From Paramecium octaurelia (lineage: Eukaryota; Ciliophora; Oligohymenophorea; Peniculida; Parameciidae), in assembly GCA_905182995.1 (NCBI GenBank), contig CAJJDP010000004.1, forward strand, positions 900,497-964,496: a stretch of DNA of 64,000 bases. Direction: 5' to 3'. Shown here piece by piece: positions 1-11,809 of the stretch (position 1 is its first letter; each line of letters begins with the position of its first letter). A program made the translations under genes and the position numbers. The notes under the pieces were generated by a model. It made no database searches and was not told where the DNA came from. It saw only the letters and a list, made by a program, of their open reading frames with translations.

Positions 1-2922
1 GATTATTATTTACTATGATTTTTGGTTTAAGTAGAACTCACTCTTTCAGTGTCGAAGCCATATTTTTAAACAACATTTCTAAAGGATTGTTGTTGCTTCA
101 ATAAGGCATGTTACTCTTCAGACATTTAATTTAGATTCTTTGATTAAATCATGGCTGGGATAGCTTATAAGACTTTCTATTGAATTTCATTAGGTAATCC
201 CAGATTAAAAATGAAATTTTCTATAAAATTAGTGAACAATTCAATATCTGTTTGTTATTCCTATTCTACCATTCTCTGTTTCCAAGATGCGAAATATTCG
301 GCTGGATTTTCATCATTGACTTTAATGGCCATTTTAATTGGCTATTGGATGGTAGTACTGGATCTTCTGATATGTGATTAAGAGGATTACTAAGAAGAAA
401 GACGAGATTTTGAATGTCTACTGACTTCATCTTCTTCTTTAATTAGATGTATCCTTGTTTTATTACTTTCTATGATCCTAGTTGAGCCTCGGTTAGAAAT
501 AACTCCTTGATCTTCTGGAATTTCTCTCATGGAATCTGTTGATTTCCTGGCGTATTTATTTTTAGTTTTATTTGATAATAAGGTTTCAGACTTTTTATAT
601 CCTCTAACTTATTTATTTTGTTGTGGTGTATTAGAGATTTGAGTGTTTTATTATCCCTATTGAAATTGTGATTATTCGTAACATTCAGTTTAGATTCTCC
701 TATCTGAAGGACTCGAATCGTTTTTCCTATCAGTCAAAGTCATTTTTCTCTCTGATGTAGTCCTTTAAGTATCCTGAATAGTTTAAGCTTAGGTTAGATC
801 AGTATCTGGTATGGTAGAGTCACCAATTTTCATTTAGTTTACCGTAGACTTTCTAACAATCGAGGAAGTTAATTGTTAATCTGATTTTGTGATTGAACTC
901 ATCTTTCGTAATAATTAGCCATTGTCATTATTTGGAGATACACTCTTTCTGATTTACTGTTATGATTGTTATTACAACAATAAACCACTTTTTTGCATTT
1001 GCTCTTCGTCTAGTTCTTCTATTGATTTTTAATCAAGTGTCGTTTATTTGTTGGGTTGTTTGGATGGATGAAGTTCTGTAGAGGAATGTTGCAACCCTCT
1101 TTTATTTTATTATGTATCTGAGGTTTGACTATTATTTTTTGATATCTTTTAGTCTTTCTAGGATTGGACATGTTGAGTAAAACTCATTCTATGTACAACG
1201 TCAGTGCTTTATCTTTTTGTATAATCGCTGAATTAGATCTATCGATTCGATTCTCCACGGTAGCCAATCGAAAAATTATCCTCATCTTGAGGGAAATCAA
1301 ATTAGGATTTAATTTTGCTTGTAGCTTTAGGCGAATCTTTATTGGATTGATCCTAACTATTACCGAAGTCCATCTACAGGCTTCTTTGATCTGCTGGAAT
1401 TGATTTCTTCTTATTTAATTCTCCAGTTAATTGATACAGTCTTTATTATAGTTCCTAATTCTCCTTTTATAATTTTGATATTTGTTATTGCAGAGTTTGA
1501 TCTGACACTTAGACTGCCTAATCTTAAAATGTTTTGCTTGTTATTACTAGCAATTGCTTCTCTAATTTTTGTTTATCATATAACAGTTGAGTTCGTTCTT
1601 ACTCTATAGTCTTTTCAGCAATTTTGGTGGATTCAATTTCAATGTTTTATTACATTATTTAGTTCTCCATTTACCTCACTTTATTCCATAATTCTGCATT
1701 CTCCATAAACTTTTTATCCAATTCAACATTTTTATTTGACAACTCCTTTTACAATTGTTCTGTATTATCCGCTCTTCTTAGGGGTGGAGCCTTGCGTTCC
1801 CTATTGGAGCTGGACAACATTTATTGAGAATTTTATTGAGGTAATTTCCTCTCTGAATCTTATTTGGCTCTCTTTACTATAAATCCAGACACGAATTTCA
1901 TCAAAACCTTATAGGTCTCATGCTAAACATTCTGATAACTCTCGTTGATGTAGTCTATGAAGTCATGCAATATGTTGGGTATCATGTCTTATTGGATTTA
2001 TTGTTTTTAGGTATCCAAAATTACAGTTTCGATATCCATAGTCTTTTAAATCATTTACTTATGCACACCCTTGAGTTTGTCAGTCACCTATTAAGTCTAT
2101 AAGGTATATCTGTAATCAATTCTTTCATTCAGAAATTTCTGCAACTCCATACTATGTTTATCACTATCTTTCACTATCTCTTACAATTTGCTTTCATGAT
2201 ATTCCTACCAAATAAGGATATTAGCTTACCTTCTTAAAATTCCTCATAACTTCCAAAATATCGAGATTTGTATCTGTTCCTTGTGATATGCATAACTTAA
2301 TTTTTGGATCATATCGTTTCATAACAATTTACACATTTAATTTATTACTTTGCTTCAAAACTTCATTTAAGATGCATTTCTGATGATCATCTAGTTCGTA
2401 TTGCATCCTTGACGAGTTATTCAAAGTTCGATCATTCTGCAGATCGAAGGAATTCAATCGAATCGATGGCAGTACATTTGAGTTTTTGCTACTTAATTAA
2501 CGATTCTTTATTCTCTCATTTTCTGCTAACGGTGATTAGAAGCCTCCAACTCTGGCCCCTCCCAATCTACCAGTTTGTCCTCCTTCCATCATTCTCTACT
2601 TCATTCGTTACATCAAATCAGTTCTAGACAATGGTTCATGTTCATGTTCCCCTTCTGTTTGCATTTGATTACTATTCTGAACTGATTTCAATACATCCTT
2701 CCAAACCTACGTATATCTCCCTAGAGCATGACTGTATTCATTTTAATCTCTCGCTTAAAGCATATAACATAGTTCATTTGATGTAAGCTCCAAATCTTAC
2801 AGAAATTTTGGTAAACTAATAGAACTTCCTTGTTTAAGCACATTTTTGCTCAAACCCATTAGGAATTCTCCTATCTTCTCTAAAGTTGCTTTCTCTGACT
2901 AAGAAGCTGGAGTAAAAATCAT
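1..2922 (-). CDS. Large coiled-coil protein, 3' end outside window (partial)
   Basis: An open frame with TGA as the only stop runs from an ATG at 2922 past base 1, about 965 codons with one 25-nt intron (2205-2229, GTAAGC...GGTAG). It starts 34 nt after the stop of the OFD1-like gene on the same strand. The N-terminal 250 residues are mixed. A helical stretch follows, then heptad-rich coiled coil at about residues 440-600, then a low-complexity Ser/Gln/Lys region. Near the window edge there is a more ordered segment with a WKQRM motif and hydrophobic helices. I recognise no named domain. The tandem position beside a basal-body gene hints at a structural cytoskeletal role, but that is inference. 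The reading frame is secure; function is unknown. Confidence 0.8.
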
Positions 2923-2956
2923 TAAGCGTATTATATATATATATAATATAACTAAG

Positions 2957-4877
2957 TCACATAAGTTCTGAATATGTTTCCTCGATAATATTTGATTGCT
3001 ATTACTGTGTTCCCTATCCTGGCTTCTTTTAAAATACACCACTCTAAACAACTTAAGATTGGGCATCCTCTCCTGTCTAAAATATCTTACCACCCTAGTA
3101 ATCCTCATGCAACTTGGATCTATATTGCAATCCACCAACCTATGAATAATTGACCGAACTGTTGTAAACATCCCAAACATTATCAAATTTCAAAGCAGGT
3201 TCAGTATTCAGAGATACTACAGCATTCTCTTATAATCTCTTTATTTCTTCTCTTCTTCTCATCCTGTTCTCATCTAATTCATTGTTGATTAGCTTCATTT
3301 TATTACTGTGATCCTAAAAATTGTATTGCATCAATTGTGAATCAGCAATGTTTCCCTTAAACAAAGCAGATTGAATATCGAAGTTAGGTGAATGATTCTC
3401 TTTAACCTACAAATCCTTGATCAAGAGTTCTTGGGCTTCCACCTTTTTTTAATATTACTCAATTTCTTTCTATAACTTTTTGATCTATTCCTATTACAGT
3501 ACTTTGTGATCATTCAACATTCCATCCTTGTGATTAATTGTTGTTTTATATAAGGCCATCTCTTCTTCTTTCAATCTTATGTCTGTTTCATATTTTCTAC
3601 ATAATTCTTAATCTCTTCTTTGAGCATCACTTACTGCTCTTAAATTTTCTTTCATTTATTCATACTCATACTCCATTTCCTTTCTTCTCTTTTTGACATC
3701 CCTCACTTATTCAACATACTTTTTATTTTCCTCCACCAATTATTCGTTTTCTCTTTACAAAGTCTTAATGGTTGACTTCAAATTCTCCATATTCCTTAGA
3801 TCTCCCTCTAGTTATTTCAGTTTATTTCTTATCTATTCCCTCTCCTCATAGAATTCAGTCTCAGCAGAAGCTTTGGCTGCATGTATTTATGCCTCATACT
3901 TTCTGCGAATCACATCCTCATTACCATTTGCATCAGCCAACTTCTTAGACAAATCTCTTTCCATTACATCCAATTTGGCCTTCTAAAATTTCAAACTCTC
4001 CTCATTAGCGATTCTCTGTTTTTCTATCTCCTATTCCTTTAACTTAATTATCTCGTGTTCCTTCAAAATCTTTTATCTATACTAATAATTCAACGACTCC
4101 AATTCCTTTGTTTTCTATGCAGCCATTTTTAATGTGTCATTTTCCCTTTCCCTCAAAACATTTAGTTTCTCCTAGAAATTCTTCTCTAATTCCTCCCTGT
4201 AATCTTATAATTTTTATCTGTATTTATCAGCCTCTTCCAACCTAATGTGCTAGGCCTCAAACTCTCGGATTCTTGTAGTCTCGGTAGCTATCTCCGTTTT
4301 CAAACGTTGCTCATATTCTCTCTTCATCTTCAGAATGCGTTCCTCCATGTCATACTGAGGTTTGAGCAATTCATTTTCGATTTTGCTTTTGTACATATTA
4401 TCTACCATGCTTAATTTCTGTTCCAAATTTATTACGGCATCCCCGTAGAATGTTTAAGTAGCTGCATTCGATTTCAGTGGTTCCTTAGGCTTAAGAAGCA
4501 ATATATCACTAAACATTTATGACAAAATGGATCCCTATAAATTATCGATTTTCAAAAGTATTTTCAATTCTTCCTTATTCAATAAAGCTGCTCCAAAAGT
4601 GGTTTCTGGTACAAAAACAGACCTAAAATATATTGTAAAAGTACAATGAATAATCCATTCTTGCCTCTCTTAAATAATCAGCCACTGCACTAGCTAACAC
4701 TCTTTTTAGTAACATCTCACTTTCTGATACTTTATCGGAGGAAGGAATTTTCTTTTATTGCATTTACAGTCTCTCCAATAACTTGTATCTAAGCTATGTT
4801 TTCATGTTTTCAACCATTCCTTCCTTTTATAGCTCTTGCTATAATTGAAATTTGAGATCGTTAAACGATTAATCCAT
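2957..4877 (-). CDS. OFD1: OFD1-like centriole/basal-body protein (LisH plus coiled coil)
   Basis: The model is 632 aa with one 22-nt intron (4623-4644). The first 110 residues follow the human OFD1 layout: a leader, a segment resembling LKTQLRNQL (here MKTQLRYKL), then a LisH motif in which YSLSVF matches the human YEYSLSVF stretch. The splice junction falls inside that motif, and only splicing restores it. The rest is continuous coiled coil rich in Glu, Lys and Gln, ending in a short Gln-rich tail. OFD1 acts at the distal centriole or basal body and is needed for docking and ciliogenesis; that role is known from other eukaryotes and assumed here. It is shorter than human OFD1 (about 1000 aa), which is usual for protist copies. 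The start is the first ATG before the leader. Confidence 0.87.
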
Positions 4878-5132
4878 TTGAATAAAATATTATAAAAAAA
4901 TATTTAAAAATATCAATATAAGTAATTGATTTCTATGAATAATTTATTAGGTGACTTCAAAGAGTATTCAATAATATTTTATTTACCCCTTTATTCTTAT
5001 ATATATATATTTTAGTTAAACACTCTTTCTGTAATAAGGTCTAAGTTTGTATATTATATATTTAATATAAATCTTTCTTAAATGAAATTAAGATTTTAAA
5101 AAGGAGTAAATTTAAATAATTTAATAAGTAAT

Positions 5133-7368
5133 TCAACGTTATTGAAATGGAATTTTTGTTTTTTTAACAGACTCACTTCTCTTTTGGAGGAATCCTTTCT
5201 AGGAATCAAAATATAATATATTTTACATTAGATTAGCGATTTAGGCTAGCCAATTGTGTTGAAATTTATTAAGCAAGCTACTTAGATGAATCATCTCCAG
5301 GAATGGTGCTTATTTGAGTTCGATATCTCATTTGTGCAGTTTTTACACCATTTGATTAACTTTTTAAGTTTGCTTAACTAGCTTTTCTAGAATTGGAAAG
5401 AGATCTACTAGCAGAGATAGTGGTTTTAAATTAAGAAGTCATAAATGGATTAAAAGTCTTTTAATTTTCCTGAACTTTCGATGCCGCTTAGTACTTTTGT
5501 TTTAGGATGGTTATAGGTGTATGTTTCTATTTTAGTTTTTCTTATGTTAATTTAGCCTATTGATTAAGTATTTAATTCATTAGGATTTCTACTCTCTGTC
5601 TTATGTCAGTAGAGTTTAGAGAGTTATTATGTTTTTAAATAAATAGTTTCTACTTTTGTTGAGGAGACTTTTCTGTTTCATCATGCCAAGTATCAAACTT
5701 TTTCTCTGTATCAGGTTGAGTGAAGATATGTTTTTGGGGAAGCATTGCTTACTTCTTAGCTAAAATGTTTTATTGTATCTTTTGGAGTGTTGTTTATGTA
5801 TTTTGAGATTATTTGGTTTCTGTTTCTTTAGACTGTTTGTTATGATTGGGGACTTTGATAATGATGACAACTTTGTTAGAGAGAGTGGATTTATTGTTAT
5901 AAGGATGCGGTTTCAATAATTTGGTATGATATTCAACTTCTTCATCTTCTGGCTAAATTATATTGTGAGATGATTACAATCGATTATTTGTCTACTCCAT
6001 ATAACTTTTGATAGACCTGATAAATCTAATTGAAGATTGCACTTGAATGTGGGACATATGTATAGAATATCTCCACTGCTTTGCCCAGCCAGATTTCTAC
6101 TGTTAATTTGTTTTATTGATTGTTGATGAATCTGAGTTCTGTTGAAATACTATAGAAACTTAATCCTGTCAACATTATCTAATGAATTAATGGATAGATT
6201 TACTAATTCTAAGATGACTTCTTCGGCCATCACCATCTCAAAACTATTTATAGGGAATAACTCCTCTAAATCTACATAAGTTAATTACATCAACCCTAGA
6301 ATTTGCATTTGTAACATAGGGTGTGTATCATCAATGATAGTGAATAATTTATTTTGTTAATTATTTTGCGGTTGGAAGACATACTCAGAGGCAAAGAGTG
6401 ACTGACTTCTATTTTAGAAGTTGCGAATCATTAAATTTTGAGTACTGATGACTTCGTGAGATTTTTCATCGTTTGGCAGCATAGTCTTAATAGAAGTAAG
6501 TATTTCTTTGAAGACTACTTCCACAATTTAAGGATAAGAGAGGATTTAAGATTATTGTTGAGGGGGATTTTATGCTTGGTTTTTTTGCAAAGGAGAGCTG
6601 ATTTCTGAATTGGCACGTTATTTTTTATTGACTGATGATGATCCAGTTATGAGTTAGCACAATTTAATGGTGTTCTATATAATGCTCTTTAATATTCTTA
6701 AAGCACTCTTGGCCATTTCCAAGGCCTGTTTATTTCTGATATAAAATGTAGAGTTTACTTTTTGGTTTCAGAAAATAGCAGAGTGATCTAAAAGATGAGT
6801 CTCAATCTCAATAGTTTATTTTAGATGGTTTTGGCTAGGCTCAAACTTTCAGGTGGACTTTTTTTAAGAGTCTGTCCCTTGATCTTAAGAATCTAAACAC
6901 AATCTAACAACATTTCTAAAGCTTCATTTTAGGCTGCGTATTTCTTTAGGATTATGGCATAATTTATTTTTGAGAATAAAACAGATGTATATTACACTTG
7001 AATCCTAAAGTAAATGTATTGGATTACTAATTCTGCGTATAAAATTCTAACAGTTTGGCTGCTCTATTGTGATACTCCAAAGCTTGATATTCTGAGATGT
7101 CTTCTTATATCGCCATGTTGGTAAGATCAGTCATAATTAGATCTGGGACATCAGGTTTTATGTAAATAATTTCCTAATGTTCTTCAGTCTGGGTGAAATA
7201 TAGAAATAAAGGTGTTACTTAAACGAGAAAATTCTATTCTGTATTTAACAACTCTCGTTTGAAAATGATTTTTTTCAATCTAACAATATCAATGGGAGAC
7301 TTATTCGATAATTAAGCTGGTGTCAAAGCATTTTTATGATTAAAAGTGTGCGCCTCTATTTTAATCAT
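5133..7368 (-). CDS. Hypothetical protein, helical, possibly TPR-like
   Basis: The model is 711 aa with four introns: 7005-7027, 6736-6758, 6017-6042 and 5199-5226 (23, 23, 26 and 28 nt). Each removes a frame break, and together they leave 712 exact codons. The third intron starts GTGCAA, a weaker donor, and is the least certain. The middle holds paired amphipathic helices with Ala, Leu and Tyr spacing reminiscent of tetratricopeptide repeats (for example EYHNRAAKLLEFY), but I cannot define repeat units. The C-terminal third is Lys/Gln/Ser-rich and probably disordered. It lies 36 nt downstream of the centrin stop on the same strand. Function is unknown. Confidence 0.75.
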
Positions 7369-7404
7369 TTATTTATATAATTTTATATATATATCTGATG
7401 GTTA

Positions 7405-8016
7405 TCAAAATGTTCTTTTAACCATGATATTATAGAAATCTTCTCTAGTGATCTCTCTTCCATTTGAAGCTGCTCTCTCTAGCATCTCGGCTAACTCTTC
7501 TGCTGTCATAGTCTCACCCAATTCTTTAGAAACCTAATACCATTTCGATATGCAATCATTACTCTCTTCAAGTTATTCAAATTAATGGAATTGCTTCCAT
7601 CATCATCAAACAAATCAAATATTTTATTTATCCCATCCCTATTTTCTCTGTTTCCCAATTTTGATGTGATGGCATCCAAAAATTAGTCAAAATCAATGTC
7701 AGTTCTATGTCTAAACTCATACTACATACCCTTCATTCTCCAACTCAGCAATCATATTGAAAATAGTTGGGTTTTTTTAATCAAATCCCAAACTTTGCAT
7801 AGCAGCCTTCAATTCTCTTGGATCCACTCTTCCTGTGCCTTCTGTATCAAACAAGTTGAATGCTTCTCTTATTTCATCAATCTCGTCATCAGTCAATCCA
7901 GGTCTTCACATTTCAAACATCATACATTACCTTTCCTGTGGTTTGCGTACATTTCCTTATTTTTACGGTTATTACTTTTGAGTTACAGGTGCTTGAGCCT
8001 ATTGCTTACCTCTCAT
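7405..8016 (-). CDS. Centrin (EF-hand protein, possibly infraciliary-lattice type)
   Basis: The model is 176 aa with three introns (27, 25 and 29 nt) that restore a full centrin. A Gln/Pro-rich N-terminal extension of about 30 residues leads to PGLTDDEI, the usual start of the centrin EF-hand region. EF1 ([12 protein letters not shown]) has good calcium ligands. EF2 is degenerate; EF3 ([12 protein letters not shown]) lacks the final Glu; EF4 is also degenerate. The protein ends KRTF. Centrins are contractile calcium-binding proteins of basal bodies and, in Paramecium, of the infraciliary lattice, whose centrins have similar Gln/Pro-rich leaders. The second intron could instead end 6 nt earlier (19 nt) with the frame kept. 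The family is secure; the subfamily is a guess. Confidence 0.9.
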
Positions 8017-8107
8017 ATCTTTATTTTTAAATATAAAATATTTATATATGTATATAATTTTATGGGCAATCTCTTCAATGGATATTCTAAATAAATAAAT
8101 TAATAAA
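8017..8107. promoter_or_regulatory. Short divergent intergenic region (putative bidirectional promoter)
   Basis: Only 91 A+T-rich bases separate the minus-strand centrin ATG from the plus-strand S11-peptidase ATG. Any promoter elements for both genes would have to lie here or inside the coding regions. I see no motif I can name. Confidence 0.3.
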
Positions 8108-9257
8108 ATGATTGATGAAACTTTATAACCAATATAAATTAAAAATTGGACTCAAGGTTTTCAAACTCAACTAAGAACATCCACCAAAAGAACCCTGAGT
8201 AGATTGAAATCAATTGAAAGCAACACCATTTCACATGACCCATCTTCAGATTTGTCAACTAAATTCAAAACAAACCAAAAAACAATTAAAATACCTGATA
8301 GATGCATCCATAGTTAGTATGCCAGCAGAAAGATATCATTCAAATAAAAATAAGCCACTCAGACCATCTTTCAACAGCCATTATGCAAAGCTCCTCTGTA
8401 TATGCAATTGATTCCATTTTTTAAAGTTTCAGCCCAAAGTTGGGCCATATTCAACGGACACACTGGAGAATATATCACTGGATACAATTAAAATAAATGC
8501 AGATAAATAGCTTCGATTACCAAAATTGTCACTTGTATTGTAAGTTTAAGGTTAGCGAAGGAATTAAATTTGAACATAGATCGAAAACGCTTTTTTGTTC
8601 CAGATTAAGTTAATTAATTAAACTAAATAGGCATAAAAAATATCTGGAACTTCTGCAGGGTTATTGAAAGGAGACTCTATCTTTTTAAGAGACCTCCTTT
8701 ATGGATTGATGCTACCATCAGGTAATGATGCTGCTGTCACACTCTCTTACAATTTCTAACTATACTCCTTAGAAAACGATCACTTCTTAAAAGAAATGAA
8801 TCGATTTGTCCAAGCCTTAGGATTATCCAACACATAATTTAGTAATGTTCATGGTAACCAATACAATCTATATTCAAAAGGACTTTGCAACGAAAACAAT
8901 TTCTCCACAGCATATGATGTGGGTAAATTTACATACGAGAGTTTATAAAATGAATAATTCTAAAAAATTGTAAGAACCTAATCTTATTTTTGTGAAACTC
9001 CGAATTAATTACAAAACACCTCCAGAGAATTATACTGGGAGAACACCAACAAACTATTGCAATAAGGATTCAAAGGAGTCAAGACAGGCATAACAAAAGA
9101 AGCAGGCCCTTCAGTTGTTGAATATTTCTAGGACTCAACTAATTCCTATATAATAGTTCTACTGAATTGCAGTTCAAGTGAAAATAGATGGACAGATGCA
9201 TTAAGACTATTATAATGGATTTAGAAACAGGATACTTTGATTAAATAATTTATATGA
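8108..9257 (+). CDS. Serine-type D-Ala-D-Ala carboxypeptidase-like protein (peptidase S11)
   Basis: The model is 375 aa with one 22-nt intron (8609-8630). All three penicillin-recognising motifs are present in the right order: SITK at residues 136-139 (nucleophile Ser and Lys), SGN at 197-199 in the context LLYGLMLPSGNDAA, and KTG at 318-320 followed by IT. The segment SGTSAGLLKGD before the second motif is also typical of S11. In bacteria these enzymes trim peptidoglycan stem peptides. A ciliate has no peptidoglycan, so the substrate here may be ingested bacterial wall, or the fold may be reused. The first 110 residues have no hydrophobic signal peptide, so secretion or phagosomal targeting is not obvious. 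The intron shows it is a settled eukaryotic gene; a bacterial origin by transfer is likely but inferred. Confidence 0.88.
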
Positions 9258-9779
9258 ATTACACCTCCCTTCTATTATATAGTTACATAGAACTAGATAT
9301 AATTTAATTATTATATTTGATAGGAGGATAATAATCTAATTTTGATTATATACTAATTAATAAATAGTAATTAGTGATTTCCTTAAAGATAAATAAAATC
9401 TTCAATCTACTGCAATAATTCTTTAGGTTGTTGAATGAAAGATTATGGGTTCATCAAAATTTGTGTAATCCATTAATTTTGAATATTTAATTAGCACATT
9501 ATAATGGCTTGGATAATTACTAATGAATTAAGAATTTATTTCTAGTAAATTTATATTAAAAATAATTAAGTATATATAATATTGAATAAAAGTAGGTCTG
9601 TAACCAATTGAACTTCGTAATGTAGATCATAATTTAATGTATTTAATATTTGCTTTTATGAATTTTGTAATTCCTAAAATAGGATGATGATTCATATAGT
9701 TTTTCATCAATTTTGCCATAAATTTTAAATTAGAGTATTTTTGATAACATTAAATAAATATTTCAAATTCAAATATAAA
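9258..9779. other. Gene-free A+T-rich spacer
   Basis: About 520 nt between two plus-strand genes, unusually long for this window. I see no convincing coding frame, RNA gene or repeat, only A+T-rich sequence that must include the 3' end of the S11 gene and the promoter of the kinase. Confidence 0.5.
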
Positions 9780-11721
9780 ATGTAGCATCTGAGTTATCCA
9801 CCCGATAAAAAAATACAGAATTATCAATTTAGTTTTAGATCCAAATTAGGCAAAGGTGCATATGGGACAGTCTATGCTGGCAAAAACACTAATGACAGTA
9901 CATTTGCAATTTTATCATTAGATAGTATTGTTGCTCTAAAAATTATTGACAAGAAATTGCTTCTTACTGATTATGCCAATCAACTCATAGCTTCTGAAAT
10001 TGAAATCATGAAAAAAATTAATGATTCCCATGTTGTTAAGCTACTTGATGTATTATAGAGTGCAAATAATACTTACATCATTACCGAATATTGTAATGGT
10101 GGCGACTTGAGAGAGTTCATAAAGGCCAGAAAGTACTAAATTCAAAATATTTAGAGTTATCCCTGAGGAGGAAGCACTTAAAATCTTAAAGGATTTGTTG
10201 TAAGGGATCAAGGCTTTACTTAAACAAGGCATCATACATCGAGACATAAAACCAGCAAATATCCTTATCCACGACTCTCAATTCAAAATTACCGACTTTG
10301 GTTTCGCAAAACAAATAGATCAAAATCTTGATACAATAATGAACTCACTTGTTGGCACTCCACTATATATGAGTCCCTAAATTCTAAAAAGAGGCAAGTA
10401 TTCATCTAAATGCGACATCTGGTCCTTAGGTTTAATTATGTATGAAATGCTCTATGGTATGACTCCATGGCATTCTCAAAACCTAGTGGAATTGATGAAC
10501 AAATTGGACTCAAAGGTATATATCAATTATAACATTAATTAGCCTCTGTCATTTCCAACTCATCCACGTGTTTCTGATTCTACTAAATAATTGATAAAAG
10601 GATGCTTGTAAATAAGAGAAGAAAAAAGATGGAATTGGGAAGACCTCTTTAAAGCCGTTAATTTTAATTCAAATGAGAATAAGGAAAACTAATCTCTGAA
10701 ATAAGAAATTCATTCGCAAACCCATAGAGAGAGTTTGACTTCTTAGAATAACAATCAATCAAAATACTCTCTTCAGATGCAAAGGTTCAAATAAAGAACA
10801 GAATCATTATGTTCATAAATAAATAAGCACAACCGAAGTTATAGCAATACTGCCTTTCAAACTAATGATAGAGCGAATAGATATGATAATAAAACCCCTG
10901 TTAATGATAAATCTAAATAGACATGCAGTTATTTTGATTTAAAGGAGAATCTCAAATAAAATAATATTAAATAAGAAAGAGAAAGAAGTAACTCTTAAAA
11001 TTATAGATTTCATACCCAAAGGAATGAATTAACTACCTTCATTGATAAAATTCATAATGTTTAACAAAAATTAAATAGTAATAATGATTCCTGCAAAACC
11101 ACAAGTGCTCTGCAATCTCACTCTACCAACACTTCAAATAAATTGAATTATGAATTAGATTTAGTTAAGGTCTCAGAATTTCAACTCGAGGAAAATAATA
11201 AAGCCTCAGATGATCACAATACTTTAAGAAATCCAAAGACTGAAAGAGTCAAAAGAACTAATAGTTTAAGTAGGCATTTCCAACAACAACATACATTTTA
11301 AGGCAAGACTCATTTGCAATAATTAATTAAGGCAGTTGAGAATTAACTAGAATTGATACCAAATTCGGTGAGTTGCAAAATTGATATCAATACGATGGTA
11401 ATATTGCATAGAGATATTATTAATTATGCCTCCAGCAAATAGATTTATACAAATTAGGATTTAAAAGATCTCAAATTACTAATAAATAACCTAATATCCT
11501 ATTTGAATCTTAATACTGGAGAACATTCAAGCAAATAATCTCAAACTATGCTTTTATTACTCTTAACTTATCATAAGGTAGTAGTTTACAACATCAAAAA
11601 CAAAACCCTAAATATCGATGCTAATCTGATAGAAACAATTAAAAGAAACATCCAAATTTAATAAAATCAATTAACTATTGAATCTAAACTATTAAGAGAG
11701 CACATCAATTAATTAATGTGA
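9780..11721 (+). CDS. ULK/ATG1-like serine/threonine protein kinase
   Basis: The model is 622 aa with introns at 9898-9921, 10133-10154 and 10516-10542. The N-terminal kinase domain (about residues 15-280) shows the glycine loop [12 protein letters not shown], catalytic [11 protein letters not shown] in DFGFA, and GTPLYMSPQ at the activation-loop end. The usual Glu of APE is Gln, encoded by TAA. The C-terminal half is Asn/Gln/Ser-rich, then helical. The closest familiar layout is the ULK/ATG1 group, which phosphorylates autophagy or ciliary targets; substrates here are unknown. A paralogue with the same loop and the same Gln lies at 35007-36615. Confidence 0.88.
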
Positions 11722-11809
11722 TTTTATATATTTATTGTTATTTTTCAATTTACTATATGTTTAATCTTTGAAATTCAATTCATAATAAATAAGTATGCAT
11801 AATAATAGT

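Noticed and set aside
1164..2627. Standard-code open frames on the plus strand
   Set aside because: They lie opposite the long minus-strand frame that is open under code 6 and contain no motif; they are antisense shadows.
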